Source: Paenibacillus vietnamensis
GTDB taxonomy: Bacteria; Bacillota; Bacilli; Paenibacillales; Paenibacillaceae
Length of the DNA: 61,547 nucleotides
Direction: 5' to 3'
Assembly: GCF_020169515.1 (NCBI RefSeq)
Contig: NZ_JAHMHW010000028.1
Location: forward strand, 1-61,547
A program made the position numbers and the translations under genes. Position 1 is the first letter of the stretch. Each line of letters opens with the position of its first letter. Below the pieces are notes generated by a model. It saw only the letters and a program-made list of their open reading frames with translations. It was not told the DNA's origin and searched no databases. Shown here one piece after another: positions 15,957 through 23,690 of this stretch.

Positions 15957-15975
15957 ATCCTCACCGTTGGCTTTA

Positions 15976-16166
15976 GATATAGGATCGTATAAGATTCACT
16001 CCAAATACTGATGCCTATGTCTCACCGCGAAACGCAAGCTATTGCCGCCAAAGGACGGCACAGAACCGGGCTGCGCAAAGATGCACCTAACCGTTCGTGC
16101 GCAGCACCAGCCGTTTACGCTTGAAATATAGGAAAGTATAAGTTTTCTCCATACTTGGCCTATATT
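15976..16166. repeat. Structured dispersed repeat, copy 3, with direct-repeat flanks
   Basis: Core 16027-16123 keeps ends GCGAAACG/CGTTTACGC and the GAACCG...inner stem in diverged form. It is bracketed by two related AT-rich arms: 15976-16020 (ATATAGGATCGTATAAG...) and 16126-16166 (ATATAGGAAAGTATAAG...), roughly three-quarters identical by eye. The left flank of copy 2 matches these arms. After the right arm, 16168-16215 (GAAACG, GCCGCCAAAG, CAGCCGTTT) resembles a decayed start of a further copy. Together this fills most of 15957-16230. Confidence 0.72.
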
Positions 16167-16233
16167 TCTCGGATTGAAACGCGCCGTGCCGCCAAAGCGG
16201 CTACAGCCGTTTCATCTAGCCAAGTATGTTTGT

Positions 16234-16282
16234 CCCCATGTCCGCATATGTTTGGTAGAGAAAACAAGCGGACATGGGGGAG
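16234..16282 (+). promoter_or_regulatory. Hairpin covering the mntP ribosome binding site
   Basis: CCCCATGTCCGC (16234-16245) pairs perfectly over 12 bp with GCGGACATGGGG (16268-16279). The mntP Shine-Dalgarno GGGGGAG (16276-16282) overlaps the 3' arm, so folding would hide it. This suggests translational control or a processed leader. The sequence does not match a yybP-ykoY manganese riboswitch as far as I can tell. Confidence 0.7.
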
Positions 16283-16289
16283 ATTAGCT

Positions 16290-16850
16290 TTGATCGATGC
16301 ACAAATGCAGGCCGGGCAGCTCCTGACGCTGCTGATTATCGCATTGGCGCTCGGGCTGGACGCTTTTTCACTGGGACTTGGCATCGGCCTGAAAGGGATA
16401 CGGCTGCTGGATATTTTGAAGCTGGGCATCGTGATCGCCCTTTTTCATGTTATGATGCCATTAGCGGGCATGTACACGGGGCAATATGTCAGCGGGCTGC
16501 TCGGCGATGTGGCGACGACGGCCGCCGGTATTTTGCTCTTGCTTCTCGGAGGGCATATGATATACAGCTCCCTTCGCGGGGAAGAGGTGCAGTCCTTCGA
16601 TCACCGGTCCTCGTGGGGCTTGCTGGTGCTTGCGCTCAGCGTGAGCGTGGATTCCTTCTCCGTCGGCATTACGCTTGGCATGTTCGCGGCGAACATTTGG
16701 ATGACCGTGCTGCTGTTCGGTTTTTTTGGAGGGCTGATGTCGGTGCTGGGACTGCTTCTGGGCCGCAAGGTAAGCGGCAATTTGGGAGAGTACGGCGAGG
16801 CGTGCGGGGGAGCGATTTTGTTCGTATTCGGTATTCTTTTTATATTTTAA
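16290..16850 (+). CDS. mntP: Manganese efflux pump MntP (YwlD)
   Basis: A 186-residue membrane protein with six hydrophobic segments. The paired motifs ALGLDAFSLGLGIGLK and ALSVSVDSFSVGITLG each carry the conserved Asp that marks the MntP fold, which exports Mn2+. The start is TTG 16290, 7 nt after GGGGGAG; upstream in-frame codons belong to the repeat region and lack a ribosome site. Its place between tsaC and ywlE matches B. subtilis ywlD. The ribosome binding site lies in a perfect 12-bp hairpin, so expression may be controlled at translation. Confidence 0.93.
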   Translation: MIDAQMQAGQLLTLLIIALALGLDAFSLGLGIGLKGIRLLDILKLGIVIALFHVMMPLAGMYTGQYVSGLLGDVATTAAGILLLLLGGHMIYSSLRGEEVQSFDHRSSWGLLVLALSVSVDSFSVGITLGMFAANIWMTVLLFGFFGGLMSVLGLLLGRKVSGNLGEYGEACGGAILFVFGILFIF

Positions 16851-16885
16851 TACGGCGCTTGAACACGAGTTGAAGGGAGCTGTGC

Positions 16886-17467
16886 ATGATGAAACGGATC
16901 TTATTTATTTGTACAGGCAATACATGCCGCTCGCCGATGGCGGAAGCGATGCTTCGCCGGATGGCTGCCCAGCGGGGCCTGACGGTGGCGGTCCGTTCGG
17001 CTGGGGTATCGACTGTAGACGGTCTTCCGGTGTCGGCGCATGCTCTGGAGACGCTCCGCAGGCGGGAGATCGAGCACAAGAGCTCGTCGCGCGCGCTGAC
17101 GGGCGAAGCGGTAAAGTGGTCCGATATTATTTTGACGATGACCTCCAGCCACAAGCGGGGTTTGCTGCAGTGGTACCCGGAGGCCATCGATAAAACCTTT
17201 ACGCTCAAGGAATTCGCTTATCAGGATGAACGGCTGCTTGCGGATATCGAGGAGCTGGAGGGGCTCTACACGGAGCTGCACATGAAGCAGGCGCTTGGCG
17301 GCCAGCTGTCGGATGCGGAGCGGAACCGGCTGCTGGAGCTGGAACGGCGTATTCCGAGCTTCGACATCGTCGATCCGTTCGGCGGCTCCCTGTCGAATTA
17401 CGACAGTTGTGCAATGGAAATTGAAGCGGCGCTTTCCAAGCTGCTGGACAAGCTGACGAAACGGTGA
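16886..17467 (+). CDS. ywlE: Protein-arginine phosphatase-like low-molecular-weight phosphatase
   Basis: A 193-residue low-molecular-weight phosphatase. The P-loop CTGNTCRS (Cys9 to Ser16) has the Thr at the fifth position that sets arginine-phosphate specificity in B. subtilis YwlE, and the general-acid motif DPFG lies near residue 167. YwlE removes phosphate from arginines added by McsB. The protein is about 40 residues longer than B. subtilis YwlE because of an insertion after KEFAYQ (LLADIEELEGLYTELHMKQA and onward), predicted helical and charged. GAAGGGAG precedes ATG 16886 by 6 nt; ATG 16889 is equally plausible. Confidence 0.92.
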   Translation: MMKRILFICTGNTCRSPMAEAMLRRMAAQRGLTVAVRSAGVSTVDGLPVSAHALETLRRREIEHKSSSRALTGEAVKWSDIILTMTSSHKRGLLQWYPEAIDKTFTLKEFAYQDERLLADIEELEGLYTELHMKQALGGQLSDAERNRLLELERRIPSFDIVDPFGGSLSNYDSCAMEIEAALSKLLDKLTKR

Positions 17468-17505
17468 TGAAACGGTAAATCCGCGCCGGTCCGCTTTCGA
17501 ACGGA

Positions 17506-17534
17506 TTGATTTTTGGGACGGATTCGGCTATTAT
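17506..17534 (+). promoter_or_regulatory. Promoter of the rpiB-ywlG-glyA unit
   Basis: TTGATT (17506-17511), 17-nt spacer, TATTAT (17529-17534). It would start transcription just ahead of the ZTP riboswitch. Confidence 0.65.
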
Positions 17535-17550
17535 AAAAGAACATATTCGG

Positions 17551-17624
17551 TTTCCGATGTAACTGGCGACGGAAGTGGGTTAACCACGGTGGAGCATCGG
17601 AATATACGGCCGGTCGCCTGGGCA
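17551..17624 (+). ncRNA. ZTP (pfl) riboswitch aptamer
   Basis: The leader shows the hallmarks of the ZTP/ZMP riboswitch: a P1 stem CCGATG...CATCGG, the conserved TAACTGGCGACGG segment, GTGGGTTAACCACGGTGGAGC, and the downstream CGCCTGGGCA that forms the pseudoknot. It is followed directly by a terminator hairpin. Ligand binding to ZTP, a sign of 10-formyl-tetrahydrofolate shortage, normally raises downstream expression. glyA, two genes on, makes one-carbon units, which fits the known target set. Confidence 0.9.
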
Positions 17625-17662
17625 AAGAGCAGCATGCTGATAAGCATGTCTTGCTCTTTTTT
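17624..17662 (+). terminator. Regulatory terminator of the ZTP riboswitch
   Basis: AAAGAGCA (17624-17631) pairs with TGCTCTTT (17652-17659) around an inner GCATGC/GCATG stem, followed by a T run. Its 5' arm starts within the last aptamer bases, as expected for an expression platform. Confidence 0.88.
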
Positions 17663-17728
17663 TCGTCTTTTTCTGCAAAAATAGGTATACTAGGACTGTG
17701 ATGTTCAATTCGAAGGAGGTCTTTTACG

Positions 17729-18190
17729 TTGAAAATTGCAATCGGAGCCGACCACGGCGGTTATAGCTTGAAGGAAGTCATCGTTCCTTATCTGTTGTCG
17801 CTCGGCCACGAAGTTGAAGATGTCGGGTGCAGCTGCGACCAATCGGTGGATTATCCGGATTATGCATTGCCTGTATGCGACCTTGTAACGAGCGGCAAAG
17901 CGGAACGCGGTATCCTGATTTGCGGAACGGGCATCGGCATGTCGATCGCGGCGAACAAGGTGCGGGGCATCCGCTGTGCACTGGTGCATGACCTGTTCTC
18001 GGCGCAAGCAACGCGTGACCATAATGATACGAATGTGCTAGCGATCGGCGAGCGGGTAGTCGGTCCTGGCGTTGCCCAGGAAATCGTACGCATCTGGCTG
18101 GAAACGCCGTTCTCGGGCGGCGAGCGCCATGTAGGACGCTTGAACAAGGTGAAGAAGATCGAGGACCAATACGCGGGGCAAACCACTTAG
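17729..18190 (+). CDS. rpiB: Ribose-5-phosphate isomerase B
   Basis: A 153-residue RpiB/LacAB-family sugar-phosphate isomerase interconverting ribulose-5-phosphate and ribose-5-phosphate. Motifs: IGADHGGYSLKE at the N terminus, DYPDYA, and the catalytic-Cys loop ILICGTGIGMSIAANK. TTG 17729 follows a full AAGGAGGT. It is the first gene behind the ZTP riboswitch and leads into ywlG and glyA, as in B. subtilis ywlF-ywlG-glyA. Confidence 0.96.
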   Translation: MKIAIGADHGGYSLKEVIVPYLLSLGHEVEDVGCSCDQSVDYPDYALPVCDLVTSGKAERGILICGTGIGMSIAANKVRGIRCALVHDLFSAQATRDHNDTNVLAIGERVVGPGVAQEIVRIWLETPFSGGERHVGRLNKVKKIEDQYAGQTT

Positions 18191-18253
18191 AAACCTGCCC
18201 GAATAACGAACGCAGCGTGCAAATGTCACCACACAATGAGGAGGCTGGGCACT

Positions 18254-18859
18254 ATGGCGGCAAACGACGGATTATGGCCGGAAGGCATTACGGATTCGGT
18301 GGAAACGATCGTAAGGGAGCTGGTCCGGGCGGGCGGGCTTACCGTGAGTCAGCTGCTGGTAATCGGTGTAAGTACTAGTGAAGTATTGGGCCGGCGGATC
18401 GGAACGGCCGGAACGGTCGACACGGCTGAGCAAATTTATGCGGGCGTGGAGAGGGTCCGGGCGGAAGTCGGCTTTGTGCCGGTATTCCAGTGCTGCGAGC
18501 ACTTGAACCGCGCGCTTGTCATCGAGCGTTCGGCGGCGCTGGCGCTCGGCCTGGAGCTCGTATCGGCGGTGCCCGTCCCGAAGGCGGGCGGATCAATGGC
18601 GGCTTACGCATACCGCCAGCTGAAAGAGCCGTGCCTGGTGGAAGCCGTTCAGGCGCATGCCGGCATCGATATCGGGGATACTTTTATCGGTATGCATTTG
18701 AAGAGAGTGGCGGTGCCGGTTCGTCCGAGCATCCGCAGCATCGGCGGCGCTCATGTGACGATGGCGGTGACCCGGCCGAAGCTGATCGGCGGCGCGCGCG
18801 CGGTTTACGAGCTGGAAACGCGAATCGCTCCCGAGCAAGCGGCGGACACCTGCGAATAG
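18254..18859 (+). CDS. ywlG: YwlG family protein (UPF0340)
   Basis: A 201-residue protein of the UPF0340/TIGR01440 family, conserved between rpiB and glyA in Bacillales but without an established function. Recognisable stretches are LLVIGVSTSEVLGRRIGTAG, FQCCEHLNRALV and the C-terminal TRPKLIGGARAVYELETR. ATG 18254 follows AGGAGG (18239-18244) by 9 nt. It is probably part of the ZTP-controlled transcript. Confidence 0.92.
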   Translation: MAANDGLWPEGITDSVETIVRELVRAGGLTVSQLLVIGVSTSEVLGRRIGTAGTVDTAEQIYAGVERVRAEVGFVPVFQCCEHLNRALVIERSAALALGLELVSAVPVPKAGGSMAAYAYRQLKEPCLVEAVQAHAGIDIGDTFIGMHLKRVAVPVRPSIRSIGGAHVTMAVTRPKLIGGARAVYELETRIAPEQAADTCE

Positions 18860-18931
18860 ACAGCGGAATAACTTGATCTTTATGATTTTATTTCAATAAA
18901 TAGGCAGCACAATTTGAGGAGGATTATTAAA

Positions 18932-20179
18932 ATGGAAAATTTGCGAAATCAAGATCCGGAAGTATTGAAAGCACTTGGCCTTGAGCTGAAACGCCAACGC
19001 GACAACATCGAGCTGATCGCATCGGAGAACATCGTAAGCGAAGCCGTTCTTGAAGCGATGGGCAGCGTTCTGACGAACAAATACGCGGAAGGTTATCCGA
19101 GCAAGCGTTTCTACGGCGGCTGTGAGCACGTGGACATCGTAGAAGATATCGCCCGCAACCGTGCGAAGGAGCTGTTCGGCGCCGAGCACGCGAACGTTCA
19201 GCCTCACTCCGGCGCGCAAGCGAACATGGCGGTTTATCTTGCCGCTCTGCAGCCTGGCGACACCGTTCTCGGCATGAATCTGGCGCACGGCGGTCACCTG
19301 ACGCACGGCAGCCCGGTTAACGCTTCCGGCTTGCTCTACAATTTTGTTGCTTACGGCGTACAAGAGGATTCGTTCACGATTGATTACGAAGAAGTCCGCA
19401 AGCTTGCGTTCAAGCACCGTCCACGTCTGATCGTAGCCGGCGCCAGCGCTTACCCGCGCACCATCGATTTCGAAACGCTTGGCAAGATCGCAAACGACGT
19501 AGGCGCGCTGTTCATGGTGGATATGGCTCATATCGCCGGTCTGGTTGCTGCCGGCCTGCATCCTAGCCCGGTGCCGCATGCTCATTTTGTTACGACAACG
19601 ACTCACAAAACGCTCCGCGGACCTCGCGGCGGCATGATCCTTTGCCGTAAGCCGTGGGCTGCAGCAATCGACAAAGCGGTATTCCCTGGTTCCCAAGGCG
19701 GACCGCTTATGCATATCATCGCAGCGAAAGCCGTAGCGTTCGGAGAAGCGCTTAAGCCTGAGTTCAAGCAATACGCGGCGCAAGTTGTGAAAAACTCGAA
19801 GGTACTTTCCGAAGAGCTTCTGGCTAAAGGCTTCAACATCGTATCCGGCGGCACGGACAACCACCTGATGCTGCTCGACACCCGCAATCTGGGCATTACG
19901 GGCAAAGCGGCCGAGCATGTGCTGGATGAAGTGGGCATCACTGTCAACAAAAATGCGATTCCGTTCGACCCTACCAGCCCGTTCGTCACTTCCGGTATCC
20001 GGATCGGTACACCGGCGGCTACTGCGCGCGGCATGAACGAAGAGGCGATGAAGGTGATCGCGGAAGTGATCAGCCTTGTGCTGAGAAGCCCGGAAGATCA
20101 AGAAGTGCTGGAGAAAGCCCGCGGCATGGTTCGCGATCTGACCTCCCAATACCCGCTTTACCCTAACATGACTTACTAA
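18932..20179 (+). CDS. glyA: Serine hydroxymethyltransferase
   Basis: A 415-residue PLP enzyme converting serine and tetrahydrofolate to glycine and 5,10-methylene-tetrahydrofolate. The PLP lysine lies in VTTTTHKTLRGPRGG; other family motifs include IELIASENIVSEAVLEA and HSGAQANMAVY. ATG 18932 is preceded by GAGGAGG with 9-nt spacing. It closes the unit that begins at the ZTP riboswitch, so one-carbon status likely sets its transcription. A strong terminator follows. Confidence 0.98.
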   Translation: MENLRNQDPEVLKALGLELKRQRDNIELIASENIVSEAVLEAMGSVLTNKYAEGYPSKRFYGGCEHVDIVEDIARNRAKELFGAEHANVQPHSGAQANMAVYLAALQPGDTVLGMNLAHGGHLTHGSPVNASGLLYNFVAYGVQEDSFTIDYEEVRKLAFKHRPRLIVAGASAYPRTIDFETLGKIANDVGALFMVDMAHIAGLVAAGLHPSPVPHAHFVTTTTHKTLRGPRGGMILCRKPWAAAIDKAVFPGSQGGPLMHIIAAKAVAFGEALKPEFKQYAAQVVKNSKVLSEELLAKGFNIVSGGTDNHLMLLDTRNLGITGKAAEHVLDEVGITVNKNAIPFDPTSPFVTSGIRIGTPAATARGMNEEAMKVIAEVISLVLRSPEDQEVLEKARGMVRDLTSQYPLYPNMTY

Positions 20180-20212
20180 TTTGAAATAGAATTTCCAAAC
20201 ACGCACATACTA

Positions 20213-20251
20213 AACACCGTCACCGGTTTCGCCGGGACGGTGTTTTTTTAT
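20213..20251 (+). terminator. Terminator after glyA
   Basis: AACACCGTC (20213-20221) pairs with GACGGTGTT (20236-20244), with an inner CCGG/CCGG stem, followed by TTTTT. Confidence 0.92.
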
Positions 20252-20660
20252 GCACACAAGTGCATTCGGCCGTATAAAAGGCTGTGACAAGCTCCGACAT
20301 TTCTGCCTCGAAAATTCCTCTATATGTTCGAAATATGTAAGGTTATTGTTGATTTTTTGTAAAACTGACGAAAGACGATGTATGGCATTGAGGCGAGTTG
20401 TCAGCTTATAGGTCTGCGGATGTCAACCAATGTGTTTCTCATTCTGCAAATTAGGTTAATTAATGTTATAAAATCGTTTAAGTTGTTTAAATAACAGACA
20501 TTACGTCGAAATTTATAATTATTCATAATTACATAAATTAACTGTTTTGGGCTTAGAAATTCTGGAGACAAAAGCATCCAAATCGACCAAGTGACTGCTC
20601 AAGGTTATAAGGAATCTATGGAAAATAATAGGAATTCCCTTTAATGACTATGACAAATAT
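20252..20660. other. AT-rich non-coding DNA upstream of opp
   Basis: About 410 bp with no frame, RNA gene or repeat that I can support. Base composition is much more AT-rich than the surrounding coding DNA, which suits a large regulatory region. Confidence 0.6.
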
Positions 20661-20740
20661 GCATTAATGCGCATTCGTATTAATGCAAATACGCATTAAT
20701 GCTTATATGTATCAATACAAAAATGCATTAATGCATTAAA
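20661..20740. promoter_or_regulatory. Array of five 16-bp iterons with palindrome GCATTAATGC
   Basis: Decamers sit at exact 16-bp steps: GCATTAATGC (20661), GTATTAATGC (20677), GCATTAATGC (20693), GTATCAATAC (20709) and GCATTAATGC (20725). The consensus decamer is a perfect palindrome; the 6-bp linkers are mostly AT-rich (GCATTC, AAATAC, TTATAT, AAAAAT, ATTAAA). The array ends about 75 bp upstream of the opp -35. It looks like a multi-site operator for a homodimeric DNA-binding protein; the protein is unknown. Confidence 0.8.
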
Positions 20741-20815
20741 GTTATGAAACATAATCAGAGGTGAAAAAGAGCATATTTAAGCGATTTTTGGAAATTTTTT
20801 GAGCCTTTATTCATG

Positions 20816-20845
20816 TTGACAATTGGTAAAATTAAATTGTATATT
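20816..20845 (+). promoter_or_regulatory. opp operon promoter
   Basis: TTGACA (20816-20821), 18-nt spacer, TATATT (20840-20845). It leaves a leader of about 105 nt before oppA. Confidence 0.7.
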
Positions 20846-20956
20846 GAATAACGTTGATTAAATATTATTTTATGTTAGTATTTATTACACGAAAAATAAT
20901 ATTCATCTTCACCCTATTCAAACGGCTTTAAAAAAATCATATAGGAGTTGATGGTT

Positions 20957-22630
20957 GTGGAAGGTAGCTTCAAAAAGCCGGTACAGTTCATGCTGGTCCT
21001 AGTGCTTGCGTTCGGCATGCTGTTGACAGCTTGTTCGGGCAACAACAACAAACCTGCGAACGACGAGGGGGGAGCCGGGGGCGGAGATGGCAAAGCGCAA
21101 GAGTTCCGGTTTACGCTGGCCAGCGAACCTCCAAGCTTGGATCCCGCAACAATGACGGACGCGCAGTCCAGCATCGTTGCCGCAGGTCTGTATGAAGGCT
21201 TGACGCGTCTGAACACCGACGGCGAGCCTGAACCGGCAATCGCAAAAGAGTGGAAGGTTTCCGAGGACGGCAAAACCTACACGTTTACGCTGCGCGACGA
21301 TGTGAAATGGAGCAATGGCGAGGCTGTAACAGCCGAAGATTTCGTCTACTCCTGGAAGCGTACGCTGGATCCTGAAACGGCTTCTGATTACGCTTACATG
21401 CTTTACTACATCGAAAATGCCGAGAAAATCAACTCCGGTGAAATAACAGACACGGATCAGCTGGGCGTAAAGGCATTGGACGAGCATACGCTGGAAGTGA
21501 AGCTTTACACGCCGGCTCCGTATTTTATTAGCCTGGTGTCCCACTATACTTACTTGCCGGTTAATAAAACGGCCGTTGACGGTAAGCCGGAATGGGCATC
21601 CGAAGCGAAAACGATCGTATCGAACGGTCCTTTCCTTTTGAAGGAATGGGCGCATGAGGACAAGCTGGTGCTGGAGAAAAATCCGGATTACTACAACGCG
21701 TCCGCGATCAATTTCGATAAAGTGACGATTACTTTGATTAACGATACAAACACGGTATACAACCTGTTCGAAACGGACAAAATCGATTGGATCGGAGCCC
21801 AGGCAGGCTCAGTTCCGACGGATTTGACGCCTCAGCTCGTAGCCGACAAAAAAGCGGTCATTACACCGGTAGCTTCGACCTATTACTACCTGTTCAACAC
21901 AACGAAAGCGCCGTTCAATAATGCAAAAATCCGCAAAGCCTTCGCGATGACTGTCGATCGCCAAGCGCTGATCGATAACGTGACGAAAGCGAACCAGCAG
22001 CCTGCATTCGCATTGGTGCCGCCGAGCATCGCGGGCGTGGAAGGCAAATCGTACCGCGAGATGTATCCGGATACGGATTACTTCCAGGAAAACATCGAAG
22101 AAGCACAGAAACTGCTGGCGGAAGGCTTGGCCGAGAGCAATATGAAGGCTCTGCCTGAAATCACGCTTCTTTACAACACGGACGACGCCCACAAAGCGAT
22201 CGCGGAAGCTATCGTCGACATGTGGCGCAAAAACCTGAACGTTGAAGTGAAGCTGGCTAACCAGGAATGGGGCACGTTCCTGGAATCCAGAAAAGCGGGT
22301 CAATTCGACATCGCGCGTTCCGGCTGGGGCGCGGACTTCAATCACCCGATCAACTTTACGTACGACCTGATTCACCCGCTGTCCGGCAACAACGACGGCA
22401 AATACAACAATCCGGAAGTGGCGAAGCTGCTTGACGAGTCTTTGCTGACTACGGACATCAAAGCTGGCATGGACAAAATCGCGGCTGCGGAAAAAATCGC
22501 CTTTGCCGACGATATGGGCGCATTGCCGCTGTACTACTACACGACGGTAACGATGGTGAAGCCCGGCATCGAGAATGTCGTATCCGACTACGCGGGTCAC
22601 CTGGACTGGGTATTCGGCAGCAAGAAATAG
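20957..22630 (+). CDS. oppA: Oligopeptide ABC transporter, substrate-binding lipoprotein
   Basis: A 557-residue extracellular solute-binding protein family 5 member. GTG 20957 is preferred because ATAGGAG lies 9 nt upstream, while ATG 20951 and TTG 20948 are too close. The signal sequence ends in the lipobox LLTAC with Cys26 as the lipidated residue, followed by a Gly/Asn-rich tether. Family motifs include ASEPPSLDPATMTD and the SYSWKRTLDPET-type region (FVYSWKRTLDPETASDYAY). It captures oligopeptides for OppBCDF downstream. A perfect hairpin after the stop probably raises oppA mRNA relative to the rest. Substrate range cannot be read from sequence. Confidence 0.95.
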   Translation: MEGSFKKPVQFMLVLVLAFGMLLTACSGNNNKPANDEGGAGGGDGKAQEFRFTLASEPPSLDPATMTDAQSSIVAAGLYEGLTRLNTDGEPEPAIAKEWKVSEDGKTYTFTLRDDVKWSNGEAVTAEDFVYSWKRTLDPETASDYAYMLYYIENAEKINSGEITDTDQLGVKALDEHTLEVKLYTPAPYFISLVSHYTYLPVNKTAVDGKPEWASEAKTIVSNGPFLLKEWAHEDKLVLEKNPDYYNASAINFDKVTITLINDTNTVYNLFETDKIDWIGAQAGSVPTDLTPQLVADKKAVITPVASTYYYLFNTTKAPFNNAKIRKAFAMTVDRQALIDNVTKANQQPAFALVPPSIAGVEGKSYREMYPDTDYFQENIEEAQKLLAEGLAESNMKALPEITLLYNTDDAHKAIAEAIVDMWRKNLNVEVKLANQEWGTFLESRKAGQFDIARSGWGADFNHPINFTYDLIHPLSGNNDGKYNNPEVAKLLDESLLTTDIKAGMDKIAAAEKIAFADDMGALPLYYYTTVTMVKPGIENVVSDYAGHLDWVFGSKK

Positions 22631-22681
22631 GTCACTCCTGCATCATGTGCACAACATCTAAACTTAAGTAACTCGTTTCGG

Positions 22682-22714
22682 AAGGGTATATATAGCGACT
22701 ATATATACCCTTTT
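22682..22714 (+). terminator. Intercistronic hairpin between oppA and oppB
   Basis: AAGGGTATATATAG (22682-22695) and its perfect complement (22699-22712) around a 3-nt loop, followed by only TT. Probably a 3' mRNA stabiliser or partial terminator, a common arrangement after binding-protein genes. Confidence 0.75.
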
Positions 22715-22751
22715 GAAATGCCATTAAGATCGTGAGAGAGTGGGTGATCGC

Positions 22752-23687
22752 TTGATCCGCTACATTTTGAGCAAATTTATGTTTATGCTGTTGTCGCTGT
22801 TTTTGCTAATAACTGCTACGTTCGTGCTGATGAACGCCGTTCCGGGCAGTCCGCTGCAATCGGAGAAGGCGACAAGCGAGCAAGTACAGAAAAACTTGGA
22901 AGCGTATTACGGATTGGATAAACCGCTTATCGTCCAATATGGAACTTATTTAAAAAACCTTGTAAAAGGCGATCTGGGCATTTCCATGAAGAAAAAGTTC
23001 CAGTCCGTCGACAAAATGATTGCCAGCTCCTTTAAGTACTCGCTGAAGCTGGGTGTTTCGGCCATCGTGACTTCCGTAGTAGCTGGAAGCGTGCTTGGCA
23101 TCGTGGCCGCTATGTATCACCGCAAATTTCTGGATAACCTGGCTATGATTATAGCCGTAATAGGTCTCGCCATACCGAGCCTGGTTTTGGCGCCGCTGCT
23201 GCAATACTTATTCGCTGTTAAGCTTAGAATTTTTGAAGTTGCCGGCTTGAACGGACCGATGGATTACGTGCTGCCGACCATTGCCTTGGCATCCGGTCCG
23301 ATTGCTTTTATCGCAAGACTGCTAAGATCCACCATGATTGAAGTGCTGAATGCCGATTTTATTAAAACTGCCAAATCCAAAGGGCTTTCCGGTTACGTGA
23401 TCGTGATGCGGCATGCTTTGCGCAACTCCATGCTGCCTGTCGTGACGTACCTCGGTTACCTGACGGCCGGGATCATTACGGGCTCCGTCGTCATCGAGGA
23501 AATTTTCGGGATTCCGGGAATCGGAAAGTACTTTGTTCAGAGTGTAACGGATAGAGATTACCCGCTGATTATGGGGATTACGATTTTTTACGCCATTATT
23601 TTGATGGTTACCCGATTTTTAGCCGATATCGCTTATGTGTTCGTTGATCCTCGCATGCGGGTGTCCGGCGGAAAGGCAGGAAAATAA
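22752..23687 (+). CDS. oppB: Oligopeptide ABC transporter permease OppB
   Basis: A 311-residue permease with the classic six-segment DppB/OppB pattern. TTG 22752 gives the canonical N terminus (M)IRYILSKF and is positioned correctly behind GGTGATC, which complements the 16S rRNA end. GTG 22740 would add four residues but has a poor site. The EAA-type cytoplasmic loop is seen in YVIVMRHALRNSMLPVV, and the C-terminal half shows EEIFGIPGIGKYFVQSV and FVDPRMR, typical for OppB. It forms the membrane channel with OppC. Confidence 0.95.
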   Translation: MIRYILSKFMFMLLSLFLLITATFVLMNAVPGSPLQSEKATSEQVQKNLEAYYGLDKPLIVQYGTYLKNLVKGDLGISMKKKFQSVDKMIASSFKYSLKLGVSAIVTSVVAGSVLGIVAAMYHRKFLDNLAMIIAVIGLAIPSLVLAPLLQYLFAVKLRIFEVAGLNGPMDYVLPTIALASGPIAFIARLLRSTMIEVLNADFIKTAKSKGLSGYVIVMRHALRNSMLPVVTYLGYLTAGIITGSVVIEEIFGIPGIGKYFVQSVTDRDYPLIMGITIFYAIILMVTRFLADIAYVFVDPRMRVSGGKAGK

Positions 23688-23690
23688 GCT

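Noticed and set aside
16168..16289. yybP-ykoY manganese riboswitch upstream of mntP
   Set aside because: The conserved loop sequences are not recognisable; only the ribosome-site hairpin is clear.
18893..20206. Minus-strand frame opposite glyA
   Set aside because: Composition typical of an antisense shadow; glyA is certain.
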